The notes beneath the pieces were generated by a model that searched no databases, was not told the origin of the DNA, and saw nothing but the letters and a program-made list of their open reading frames with translations. Below are positions 42,639 through 50,007 of a stretch of DNA of 64,000 nt, piece by piece. Origin of the DNA: Roseomonas sp. AR75 (GTDB lineage: Bacteria > Pseudomonadota > Alphaproteobacteria > Acetobacterales > Acetobacteraceae); NCBI RefSeq assembly GCF_005222815.1, contig NZ_STGB01000001.1, positions 930,001 to 994,000 on the forward strand. Direction: 5' to 3'. A program made the position numbers and the translations under genes. Within the stretch, counting starts at the first letter, position 1, and every line of letters begins with the position of its first letter.

Positions 42639-44011
42639 GGCGTGCTCCCCACCTCGAACCAGCCGAAGCCGCGATTGCCGCCATGACCGAGCATCAGCCC
42701 CTGGCGCGGCCCGGCATCCGTCATGTCGGCGATCAGCCGCCTCACCCAGGCGTGGAGCGGGGCTTCGCATTGCGAACCGCCGGGATGGGGACGCAGCCGC
42801 AGATCGACGCGGAAGGTCGGATTGAGGAACGCCTCGGTGTTGAACAGCGCGCCATCCATCGGCGCCTGCGTGAAGCGGTCGATGCGCACCGAGGGAAGGC
42901 TCGTCAGTGGCGCCGTGCCGGCCTCGATGCTGTCCACCACCAGCAGGCCGGCAAAGCCCGTGACTTCCGGCAGGTGGCGCCCGCAGCGCGCGGCAATCCG
43001 CGCCACGAAGCCCTTGTTGCGCTGCTGGTCGGCACGCAGGCCGAAGAGTTCGGCCAGCACCAACTCATCCTCGTCGTGGCCGGGCTCGGCCCGCAGCCTG
43101 CGCAGGCCCGCGAGCCACGCCGCGCGCGACCGCAGCGCCCCCATCAGGCTGCTGCCCGGCAGTTCCGGACTGCCGCTTCCCGAGCGCAAGGCGTGGAGCG
43201 TGTTGTCGGCCTGCGAACCGTCGGGGCTGGCCATTACCAGGAACGGCGCGGTGCCGGACAAGGTCAGCACATAGGCCGTGCCGGCCGGCTCGATCCGGGT
43301 CGCGGTGCGGACCCGGTCGCGCCATGCGACGACGTCGTCCCCTCGCTCGATGGTCTGCCCGACGAGCCACCGTGTCGCCACAACGTCGATGGCGACCAGC
43401 CTGACCACTCCCTGGCCGTCGCCCCTGCCGCGCCCAAGGCGCAGCCCCGGCGCCTGCATCGAGGCGAGCAGGCGCGCGACGCGCGCCTCCCGCTCGGGCG
43501 CCGTGTTCGGGGGGCCGGCTAGACGCATCCGAAAGCGGAAGCGCGCACCAGGTGCCACCATCTCGGCATTGCTGAGCTGATACGAAGCCGGCACGCCAGT
43601 GGCGGCGTCGATCGCCGTCCGGACCGCGCGATAGGTGCCGCGCGTGTCGTTGCGAAATCCTGCCGGCTCGGCCCGTGCGCCCAGCACCGCTGGCTGCACG
43701 AGCATCGCGGCGTAGGGCGTCAGGACCCCTGCCCTGGCCTTGGCGCCAGGCTTGTCCGGATCGTCTAGGATCGAGCCGAACAGATCGCTCGCCTCGTCGG
43801 GCGGAAGCAGCGCCCGCAAGGCGCCCTTCAGGCCGGTGGCCGTGATGACCGGCAGGTCGTCGCAGCCCAGAACGATCTGGGCGACATGCGGGTCAGCGTC
43901 GTCCAGCGCTGGATCCTCGTCGAAGCCGGCCCCGATATGCAAGGGGGAGACGACCTCCAACACGCCTTCGAAGAGCGTGCTGCCGCGATACGCCTCGTAC
44001 TCCCCGCTCAT
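42635..44011 (-). CDS. RAMP (Cas7-like) CRISPR protein with two RAMP units
   Basis: A 458-residue protein with two RAMP units in tandem. Unit 1: VLEVVSPLHIGAGFDEDP, ITATGLKGALRALLP (56-70) and the glycine-rich LRLGRGRGDGQG. Unit 2: TLSGTAPFLVMA, ELPGSSLMGALRSRAAWL, and the C-terminal GLMLGHGGNRGFGWFEV. The Asp-rich loop before the first LKG motif and the QADN before the second are at the place where Csm3/Cas7 subunits keep the target-RNA-cleaving Asp. It would count as two backbone subunits in the complex. Coupled by ATGA to genes on both sides. Confidence 0.85.
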   Translation of the reverse strand: MSGEYEAYRGSTLFEGVLEVVSPLHIGAGFDEDPALDDADPHVAQIVLGCDDLPVITATGLKGALRALLPPDEASDLFGSILDDPDKPGAKARAGVLTPYAAMLVQPAVLGARAEPAGFRNDTRGTYRAVRTAIDAATGVPASYQLSNAEMVAPGARFRFRMRLAGPPNTAPEREARVARLLASMQAPGLRLGRGRGDGQGVVRLVAIDVVATRWLVGQTIERGDDVVAWRDRVRTATRIEPAGTAYVLTLSGTAPFLVMASPDGSQADNTLHALRSGSGSPELPGSSLMGALRSRAAWLAGLRRLRAEPGHDEDELVLAELFGLRADQQRNKGFVARIAARCGRHLPEVTGFAGLLVVDSIEAGTAPLTSLPSVRIDRFTQAPMDGALFNTEAFLNPTFRVDLRLRPHPGGSQCEAPLHAWVRRLIADMTDAGPRQGLMLGHGGNRGFGWFEVGSTP

Positions 44012-45654
44012 GCCGCGGCTCCGCCGCTCAGGACCGAGATCTCGCCATAGCCGTTCTCCGCCACGAAGGGGCAGTTGCGCCAGGTCATCGCCGGGGTACG
44101 GAACGGCAGCGGCCGGAGGCCGGCGACCAGCAGCGCACGCAGACGCTCGCGATCGCGCAGCCGCAGACGGAACACGGCGCCCGCTTCGGTCAGCTCGAAG
44201 GGCTGGTACAGCTGGTTTCCGAAAGCGCGGTGGCGGACGCTGAGGTAATGGCCGGCCATGCGTTGCCGCGCCCAGCACTCCAGCAGTTCGGCATCCGCGA
44301 CCGCGCGGAAATAGCAGCGGTACTGGTCGAACAGGATGCTGCCATCGGTCGGATCGGTCAGGGCCGCCGGCGTTTCCAGCAGCAGCAGCACCTCATCGGC
44401 CGCGATCGCAGGCGCAGGAGGTGCGGCGATGACCTCTTCCACCACGACCATCCGTGCGGCTGTGCGCCCGACGCCATCAAGGCCAGCTTCGAACTGCGCG
44501 GCGATGGCTGCGCGCAGCGCATCTGGTGCACCCGTGCTGTCGAGCGTGAAACGCCAGCGTGTCCCGGCTGTGGCGATGGGCATGACAACGAATAATTGCC
44601 CATCCGACGCCACGCCGGTGCTGTCGATCGCGACGCGCCCGCGCGAGAGGAAGCGTTCCGCGAAGCGCGGCCGGCCAAGCTGCGAGCGTGCCGCGTCGAA
44701 CACATCGTCCTTCCAGTCGCCCGGAAAGGCAGGCGCACCGTGCTTGCTCAGCTGCGCGAGCAGGTCTCCGCCTTCGTCGAAGACTGGAACTGCGTGGCTC
44801 GCCACCATCGCGTCGGGGATCGCGCGATCGGCGCGCGTCCCATCCGCGAGCGGAAAGGCGTGGCTGATGCGCAGCGCCGCGAAGGCATCGTCGAGGAGGG
44901 CGGCGCCGCCTGCGTCGTCAATCGCGGCCGCAAGGGTGCCCTTCACGGCGCCGCCGGGCACGACCGTGCTGCCCTTGAAGATGTTGTTGTCCAGCCGCTC
45001 GGCATTCACCAGCAGCGGACGGTCGAAGCGCACCGTCACCTGCCAGCGTCCCGCCGCCACAGGGAAGGCCCGACCGGGAGGATCGACCAGCGGGGCCAGC
45101 CCGCACCGATCCGGCACCACCTCGCCGAAGCCGGCCGATTTCGCCGCCCCCATGGCCGGGATCATGCATAGCGCGGTACGCAGCAGGTCTTCCGCCGCGG
45201 AAGCCGATAGCCCCTGCATCGGCCGCAACACGAGACGGCCGGCGAAGCACACCTCCTCGCCGATCGGCGCCGCCAGCTCAATCTGCTGCACCGCCCCTTC
45301 CGCCGCGGCGCCGGTCGCGTCGTCCAGCGCCACACGGGGATAGACGGCAATCTGCCGCGGACCGCCATCATCATGCAGATCGCCAATCAGCAAGCCGCCG
45401 CGTGCCGGCGCGTCGTTCATGCCCTTCGGCGATTCGGTTCCGAACAGCGCGGTGCACTCGATCGAGGTGACACCGCCCGTCAGCGCTGCCAAAGCATGTC
45501 GCAGATGGCCGCGCAGGTGGTCGCCTGGAATGATGAGGCGGCCCAACTCATCGCGGTGCGCCGAGGCATCGAAGCCGTGCGCCGCCACATCCAGCCCCTG
45601 GAAGATGAAGGGCGAGCGCACCGTCACATGCACCGTGTACACGCGCCGGCTCAT
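44008..45654 (-). CDS. RAMP (Cas7-like) CRISPR protein with two RAMP units
   Basis: A 548-residue protein. Unit 1: VHVTVRSPFIFQGLD, Asp29 in GFDASAHRDE, the PGDHLRGHLRHAL loop (43-) and GAAKSAGFGEV as glycine-rich loop. Unit 2: VTVRFDRPLLVNAERLDNN, VVPGGAVKGTLAAAI and a long C-terminal part (about 250 residues) ending GNQLYQPFELTEAG and WRNCPFVAENGYGEISVL, which resembles a third partial ferredoxin fold and may substitute for Cas5. The candidate RNase Asp residues precede each PGxxLKG-like motif. Directly coupled to cas10 by ATGA. Confidence 0.82.
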   Translation of the reverse strand: MSRRVYTVHVTVRSPFIFQGLDVAAHGFDASAHRDELGRLIIPGDHLRGHLRHALAALTGGVTSIECTALFGTESPKGMNDAPARGGLLIGDLHDDGGPRQIAVYPRVALDDATGAAAEGAVQQIELAAPIGEEVCFAGRLVLRPMQGLSASAAEDLLRTALCMIPAMGAAKSAGFGEVVPDRCGLAPLVDPPGRAFPVAAGRWQVTVRFDRPLLVNAERLDNNIFKGSTVVPGGAVKGTLAAAIDDAGGAALLDDAFAALRISHAFPLADGTRADRAIPDAMVASHAVPVFDEGGDLLAQLSKHGAPAFPGDWKDDVFDAARSQLGRPRFAERFLSRGRVAIDSTGVASDGQLFVVMPIATAGTRWRFTLDSTGAPDALRAAIAAQFEAGLDGVGRTAARMVVVEEVIAAPPAPAIAADEVLLLLETPAALTDPTDGSILFDQYRCYFRAVADAELLECWARQRMAGHYLSVRHRAFGNQLYQPFELTEAGAVFRLRLRDRERLRALLVAGLRPLPFRTPAMTWRNCPFVAENGYGEISVLSGGAAA

Positions 45655-47354
45655 CGCCGGATGCCTTTGGCGCTGCCGAGATTCTCCAGCGGCGCGACGT
45701 AGTCCCACAGATGCGTCATCAGCCACGCCGCCATCGCGGCTTGGCGATTGTCGGCCAGCAGCGCGGCCCAGCCCTGGTCAGCCACGCCGCGCCCCGCCGC
45801 ACTGCGATACCGTGCGAAGGCCGATGCCGCGGCCTCGTTGGCAGCCGGATCGTTGAGCTTGCGCCCCGCGGAGAACCCGGCATCGGTCCGGTCCGGCCAC
45901 TGCGCCGCCTGCATCATGCGAAACAGTTGCGAGCGGGGCAGCGACGCGTCACGGCGGAGCTGCGCGAAGGCCGCAAGATTGGCGGCGAAGCGGTCGCCTT
46001 CCAGCGCAAGCAGCGGGTGTGCTCCGCCCCCGGGCTGACTGGTCTCGCCGAACAGGCCCTCGCGCAGCGACTGCAGCCCGTTCCCAGGCGGCTCCACGCT
46101 TTCGAAGGCGTGGATGGCCAGGCTGTTCCGCCTGGCGCCGCCTCCCTTCGTGCTGTCGGCCAGCGACTTGGCGAGGTCATAACTGGCCCGGATCGGCATC
46201 GCCACCGGCGCCAGCGCGATGCCCATGGCAAAGGTGAGCGGATGCGGGCCGATGGTTCGCCCCTTCACCGTCTCGAAGAACGCCGCGGCCATGGCCAGGG
46301 CGAACCACGCCGGCGCCACGAAGCAGATCTCGTCGCCGCCATAGAGCAGCGTCTCGAATCGAAGCTGGTCGCGTTCTGACGGCTGCGCCTCCTTCGCGTC
46401 GTGGAACACGGCGGCCGCACGCAGGTCCGATTGAGCCGCCGTCTTCGCAACCTCCGCCATCGCGGCCGCCAGGGCGAACCTCACCACCCTGTCCGCGCGC
46501 CGCGAGAAACGGCGCAAGGCATCCGGACCGCCCCCCATCGCCTTGCGGATCTTGGTGAACCCGTTGCCATCGGCATAGACCACCGCAATCTTGCCGAGCA
46601 GCGCGAGCGGCAGGCCTTGCCGGAACCGCTGGCCATCGTCCGGTTGTCCTCTCGCCTGCCGCAGGCTGATCATGTCCTCGAAATTGTCGGTCACGCGGAG
46701 GCGACCGAGCGTTTCGGCCAGCGGACGGCGTGTTCGGTAGAACGCCTGGCGCTGCACCCTTCCGTAGTGCCAGCGCGCCAGGGCGGAGGTGGAGATGCGG
46801 ACGGCCTGGGTGTGCGCTTCAGGATCGGCCGCAGGGTCGAACCGCGCGGCATGATCGCCACGCAGGTTCAGCGTCGTGTCGCCCACGCGCTGCTGGGAGA
46901 ACAGGCAAGGTCCGTGTTGGCCGGCGACGGAGGGTCGGCGCGGCACCGTGCCGGCCAATTGCATCCGCCGGGCGCAGCCCTGGGCGAGTGCCGGCCCTGC
47001 CCCGGTGCCGTCATCCACTGCGGTGCCCACGACGAAGCGCAGATGGGCGAAGGGCGGAGTGCGCCCCGATGTGTCCGGCGCCACACCGCTGGTGTGCAGG
47101 TGCTGGATCAGGGCGGTCGCATCGGCCGCGATCTGCTGCTGGCCGACTGGGGCGCGGAACAGCGCGATGCTTGCGCCGCCGAAGACGCACTCGTAGTCCG
47201 GGTGCCGGCCCGACAGGAAAGTCAGCGCCGGTCCCGCCGCGGCGAGCAGCGTGAGCGAGGAGCCACGGATGACGGAAAGCGTCGTCGTGTCCTCCAGCGT
47301 CTCGGCGAAGTCCACGCCTTCAAGCCAGAGCAGATGATGCGTCGGGGCGGACAT
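45651..47354 (-). CDS. cas10: Cas10-like protein without HD domain (palm/cyclase-type)
   Basis: A 567-residue Cas10/Cmr2-like large subunit, first gene of the interference operon. Residues 8-50 (LLWLEGVDFAE...TTLSVIRGSSLTLLAA) match the first palm segment of Cas10, whose hallmark is an 'IRGaSaLL' motif. The second palm carries VVYADGNGFTKI (Asp262) and LLYGGDEICFVAPAW (GGDE, 339-342) in place of the common GGDD. No N-terminal HD nuclease domain exists, so ssDNA cleavage is not expected. The C-terminal 150 residues are helical. Expected product: a cyclic oligoadenylate or an adenylated signal made on target-RNA binding. Cas10 identity rests on motifs only. Confidence 0.85.
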   Translation of the reverse strand: MSAPTHHLLWLEGVDFAETLEDTTTLSVIRGSSLTLLAAAGPALTFLSGRHPDYECVFGGASIALFRAPVGQQQIAADATALIQHLHTSGVAPDTSGRTPPFAHLRFVVGTAVDDGTGAGPALAQGCARRMQLAGTVPRRPSVAGQHGPCLFSQQRVGDTTLNLRGDHAARFDPAADPEAHTQAVRISTSALARWHYGRVQRQAFYRTRRPLAETLGRLRVTDNFEDMISLRQARGQPDDGQRFRQGLPLALLGKIAVVYADGNGFTKIRKAMGGGPDALRRFSRRADRVVRFALAAAMAEVAKTAAQSDLRAAAVFHDAKEAQPSERDQLRFETLLYGGDEICFVAPAWFALAMAAAFFETVKGRTIGPHPLTFAMGIALAPVAMPIRASYDLAKSLADSTKGGGARRNSLAIHAFESVEPPGNGLQSLREGLFGETSQPGGGAHPLLALEGDRFAANLAAFAQLRRDASLPRSQLFRMMQAAQWPDRTDAGFSAGRKLNDPAANEAAASAFARYRSAAGRGVADQGWAALLADNRQAAMAAWLMTHLWDYVAPLENLGSAKGIRR

Positions 47355-47673
47355 GCCTCTCCCAATGTCGGGCCCCGGTATCGGCCGGCGCCTGGCGCCC
47401 GCCTTCGGTGCTTTCACCGCCGTCGAGCGCCATCCACGAGGTCCGGCGCCGGCCAACCGATCCGAGGTCGTTACATGATGAGGCTAGGCAGGTCCGGCCA
47501 TCCGACGCAACGAAAACCTCGGGTCCGCAGGACGGCGCGATCATAAGCCGCTGCGTTTCTTGAGGCATTTTCCACGCATATATGCTATGGTTTGCCATTG
47601 ATGAACGGATTGCGCTGGATAGTGGAAACTGTTCGACTCGATAGCGCCTTGACAAGGGCTTGCCATCGGGGGC
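47355..47673 (+). promoter_or_regulatory. Leader of array 2 and divergent promoter of the cas10 operon
   Basis: 319 bp without a supported gene between the cas10 start and array 2. Next to the array AGTGGAAA (47621-47628) and CCTTGACAAG (TTGACA at 47649-47654) repeat the leader motifs of array 1, again with exactly 19 nt before repeat 1. The AT-rich GCATATATGCTATGG at about 47576-47590 may belong to a promoter. Confidence 0.7.
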
Positions 47674-49085
47674 CTGATGCTGCGTGTTCCGCGCGAACGC
47701 GGATTGAGACCAGGCGTAGCCTCCGTCCATCTTCACATGGATCTGATGCTGCGTGTTCCGCGCGAACGCGGATTGAGACTTCAGTGGCGCGATGAGCATG
47801 AGGCCGCACAGCTGATGCTGCGTGTTCCGCGCGAACGCGGATTGAGACCAGCCGGCTAACCGATCGGCGCCGCATCGCACCTGATGCTGCGTGTTCCGCG
47901 CGAACGCGGATTGAGACAATGGGAATGGCCATTGGTGCAAGCCGCGGTGCTGATGCTGCGTGTTCCGCGCGAACGCGGATTGAGACCATGGTGCTGTCGT
48001 AGATGTCCGAACCGTAGAACCTGATGCTGCGTGTTCCGCGCGAACGCGGATTGAGACGAAGCGTCGAAGCCTCCGCCGCCGAAGATGCTGATGCTGCGTG
48101 TTCCGCGCGAACGCGGATTGAGACCCTGTCGGGAGTGGATGAGCGTCCCATGCGTACTGATGCTGCGTGTTCCGCGCGAACGCGGATTGAGACCAGAAAG
48201 AACTGATGCTGCTGCCTACGGCTGCCTGATGCTGCGTGTTCCGCGCGAACGCGGATTGAGACGGAAAGAACCCCGTTCACAATATGCGCCCACCTGATGC
48301 TGCGTGTTCCGCGCGAACGCGGATTGAGACCGGGCGCGCCGGCGGTCTTCTGGGCGATCGAGGCTGATGCTGCGTGTTCCGCGCGAACGCGGACTGAGAC
48401 TCCAGTCCGAGAGAATGTGCTCAACGACGATGTCTGATGCTGCGTGTTCCGCGCGAACGCGGATTGAGACCCAAGCGCAACCGTAAAAAGTTTCGTCAGC
48501 TCTGATTCTGCGTGTTCCGCGCAAACGCGGATTGAGACCGAGAGTCACTCACCAGAGGGCCGGTAGCTGCTCTGATGCTGCGTGTTCCGCGCGAACGCGG
48601 ATTGAGACGCATCCCGCTCCGCCTCCGCCCGCCGCAGCCTGATGCTGCGTATTCCGCGCGAACGCGGATTGAGGCGATGGTGTTCTTCGCCGGGTTGCGG
48701 CCCTTGCTGATGCTGCGTGCTCCGCGCGAACGCGGATTGAGACGCTCATGGCGTCGGCTCCGATGCGAGCGCGGCTGATGCTGCGTGTTCCGCGCGAGGC
48801 GGATTGAGACATGGCGTTCAGGCCAGCGAGGAGGCCCGGATCCTGATGCTGCGTTCCCCAAGCGAACGCGGCCTGTGACGAGATTGCGCGGACGTAGGTG
48901 TCCTTGGCGGCTGTTGCTGCGTGTTCCGCGCGAACGTGGATTGAGACCGCACGAACGCCACGAACGCCCGCTTTCCGCCTGATGCGACGTATTCAGCGCG
49001 AACCCGAATTGGGACCTCAGCCCCCGGGCTGATATCGGGGTTTGTCTGCTGATTCTGTCCACTTCGCGCGGCGACGGATCAGGAC
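47674..49085 (+). CRISPR. CRISPR array 2 (21 repeats, 20 spacers, decayed at the far end)
   Basis: The 37-nt repeat begins CTGATGCTGCG and ends GGATTGAGAC. Repeats start at 47674, 47743, 47812, 47881, 47950, 48021, 48088, 48157, 48226, 48294, 48364, 48434, 48502, 48572, 48639, 48707, 48775, 48843, 48911, 48979 and 49049. The first ten are identical; from the eleventh on substitutions accumulate, one repeat (48775) lost a base, and the last two are barely recognisable. This polarity puts the leader on the left and transcription rightward. It is 29/37 identical to the array 1 repeat, with a covarying stem TCCGCG/CGCGGA and CGAA loop. Spacers are about 31-34 nt. Confidence 0.96.
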
Positions 49086-49230
49086 AGCGCAAGGCTTGTT
49101 CTTTGCGTCACCAATGGCCGTTTCTTACCATCTCGCGAACGCTCCGGCGGCAGCGCCACGAATATGAAGCCGACGAACGGCGTGCTGCGTCGTTCCAGAC
49201 GCCGCCGCGGCGGCGCCGAGGAACTCCGCG

Positions 49231-50007
49231 CTACCGTCCGCCCAGCGCGGGCTCCAGCGCCGCCAGCAGGTCCGGCTCCGGCAGCACGCGGCCCACCCCC
49301 CAGAAGCCGCGCTGCGGCAATGAACCGCCACGCCAGCCGCCCGGGAAGGCGCGGTTCAGCGCCGCCACAGCCCGCCCGTCCCCGAAGAATTGCGGCCCGG
49401 ACGGCGTCAGCAGAAGCACGTCCCGCGTTGCATCATCCAGGCCCAGCGCCAGGGGGTCCATCACCGTGGCGCTCCGCCCGTGCGGCAGCGTCACGACCAG
49501 CAGCCGGCCGCCCAGCGTCGCACGCGCCGCCGCCAGCGCGGCGCGCCCCGAATCCTCCTCCGCCGCCGTCACGCCCTGTGCCGCGCGATCCGCCGCGCGG
49601 ATCGCCTTCATCTCCACCTCGCTGGCACCCAGCGCCCGCATGGCCGCCACATGCCCGACGTCGTTCGCTTCGACCAACGCGAAATGGCGCGTCCAGCGCT
49701 CGGGCGGCAGCCCCAGCAGGTCGAACACTTGCCGCAGCGCGCTCGGCTCCGCTGCCCGATCGCCGTGGTGATCCACCATGATCAGGTCCGCCGCGGGCGG
49801 GTCCTCCGCCGGCAGTTCCACCAGCACCGCCGTGCCGCCCTGCGCCCGCCAGGCCGAGATCTCCGGCGCATAGGCTTCTGCCCGGGCGCCCCAGGGCAGG
49901 CGCTTGTCGGCAAGCGCCGCCTCCCCCAGCTCCGTCCGCACCAGATCAGCAATGGTGGCCATCTCCAGATCCTGGCCGCCGAGGAAGAATCGCAGCGGGC
50001 GCGTCAT
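49231..50007 (-). CDS. DHH-type phosphoesterase, NrN-like (candidate SAM-AMP phosphodiesterase)
   Basis: A 258-residue protein with DHH-family features: LIMVDHHGD gives the signature Asp-His-His (79-81), GGQDLEM (Asp13) and VEANDVGH (Asp116) supply further likely metal ligands. It lacks the usual GGGHxxA motif of a DHHA1 domain in recognisable form. In the Bacteroides fragilis type III-B system a DHH-type enzyme, NrN, sits beside CorA and degrades the second messenger SAM-AMP; the identical pairing here argues for the same role. Its ATG overlaps the CorA stop (ATGA), so off-switch and effector are co-translated. A housekeeping nucleotidase is the alternative. Enzyme family is fairly secure, substrate is inference. 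Confidence 0.7.
   Translation of the reverse strand: MTRPLRFFLGGQDLEMATIADLVRTELGEAALADKRLPWGARAEAYAPEISAWRAQGGTAVLVELPAEDPPAADLIMVDHHGDRAAEPSALRQVFDLLGLPPERWTRHFALVEANDVGHVAAMRALGASEVEMKAIRAADRAAQGVTAAEEDSGRAALAAARATLGGRLLVVTLPHGRSATVMDPLALGLDDATRDVLLLTPSGPQFFGDGRAVAALNRAFPGGWRGGSLPQRGFWGVGRVLPEPDLLAALEPALGGR

Noticed and set aside
40320..45654. Type III-E (gRAMP / Cas7-11) effector
   Set aside because: III-E uses a single giant chain with no Cas10; here a Cas10-like gene and three separate RAMP proteins exist, although RT-Cas1 is shared.
48194..48225. CTGATGCTGC inside a spacer of array 2, looking like an extra repeat start
   Set aside because: Only the first ten bases match; the rest is unrelated and the regular spacing fits a normal spacer.
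49116..49152. Possible twenty-second repeat of array 2 (TCGCGAACGC)
   Set aside because: Only about nine bases match; below what can be separated from chance in this GC-rich DNA.
49231..50007. Csm6/Csx1 (CARF-HEPN) effector
   Set aside because: No Rossmann CARF glycine motif and no HEPN RxxxxH in the protein; the DHH signature argues for a phosphoesterase.
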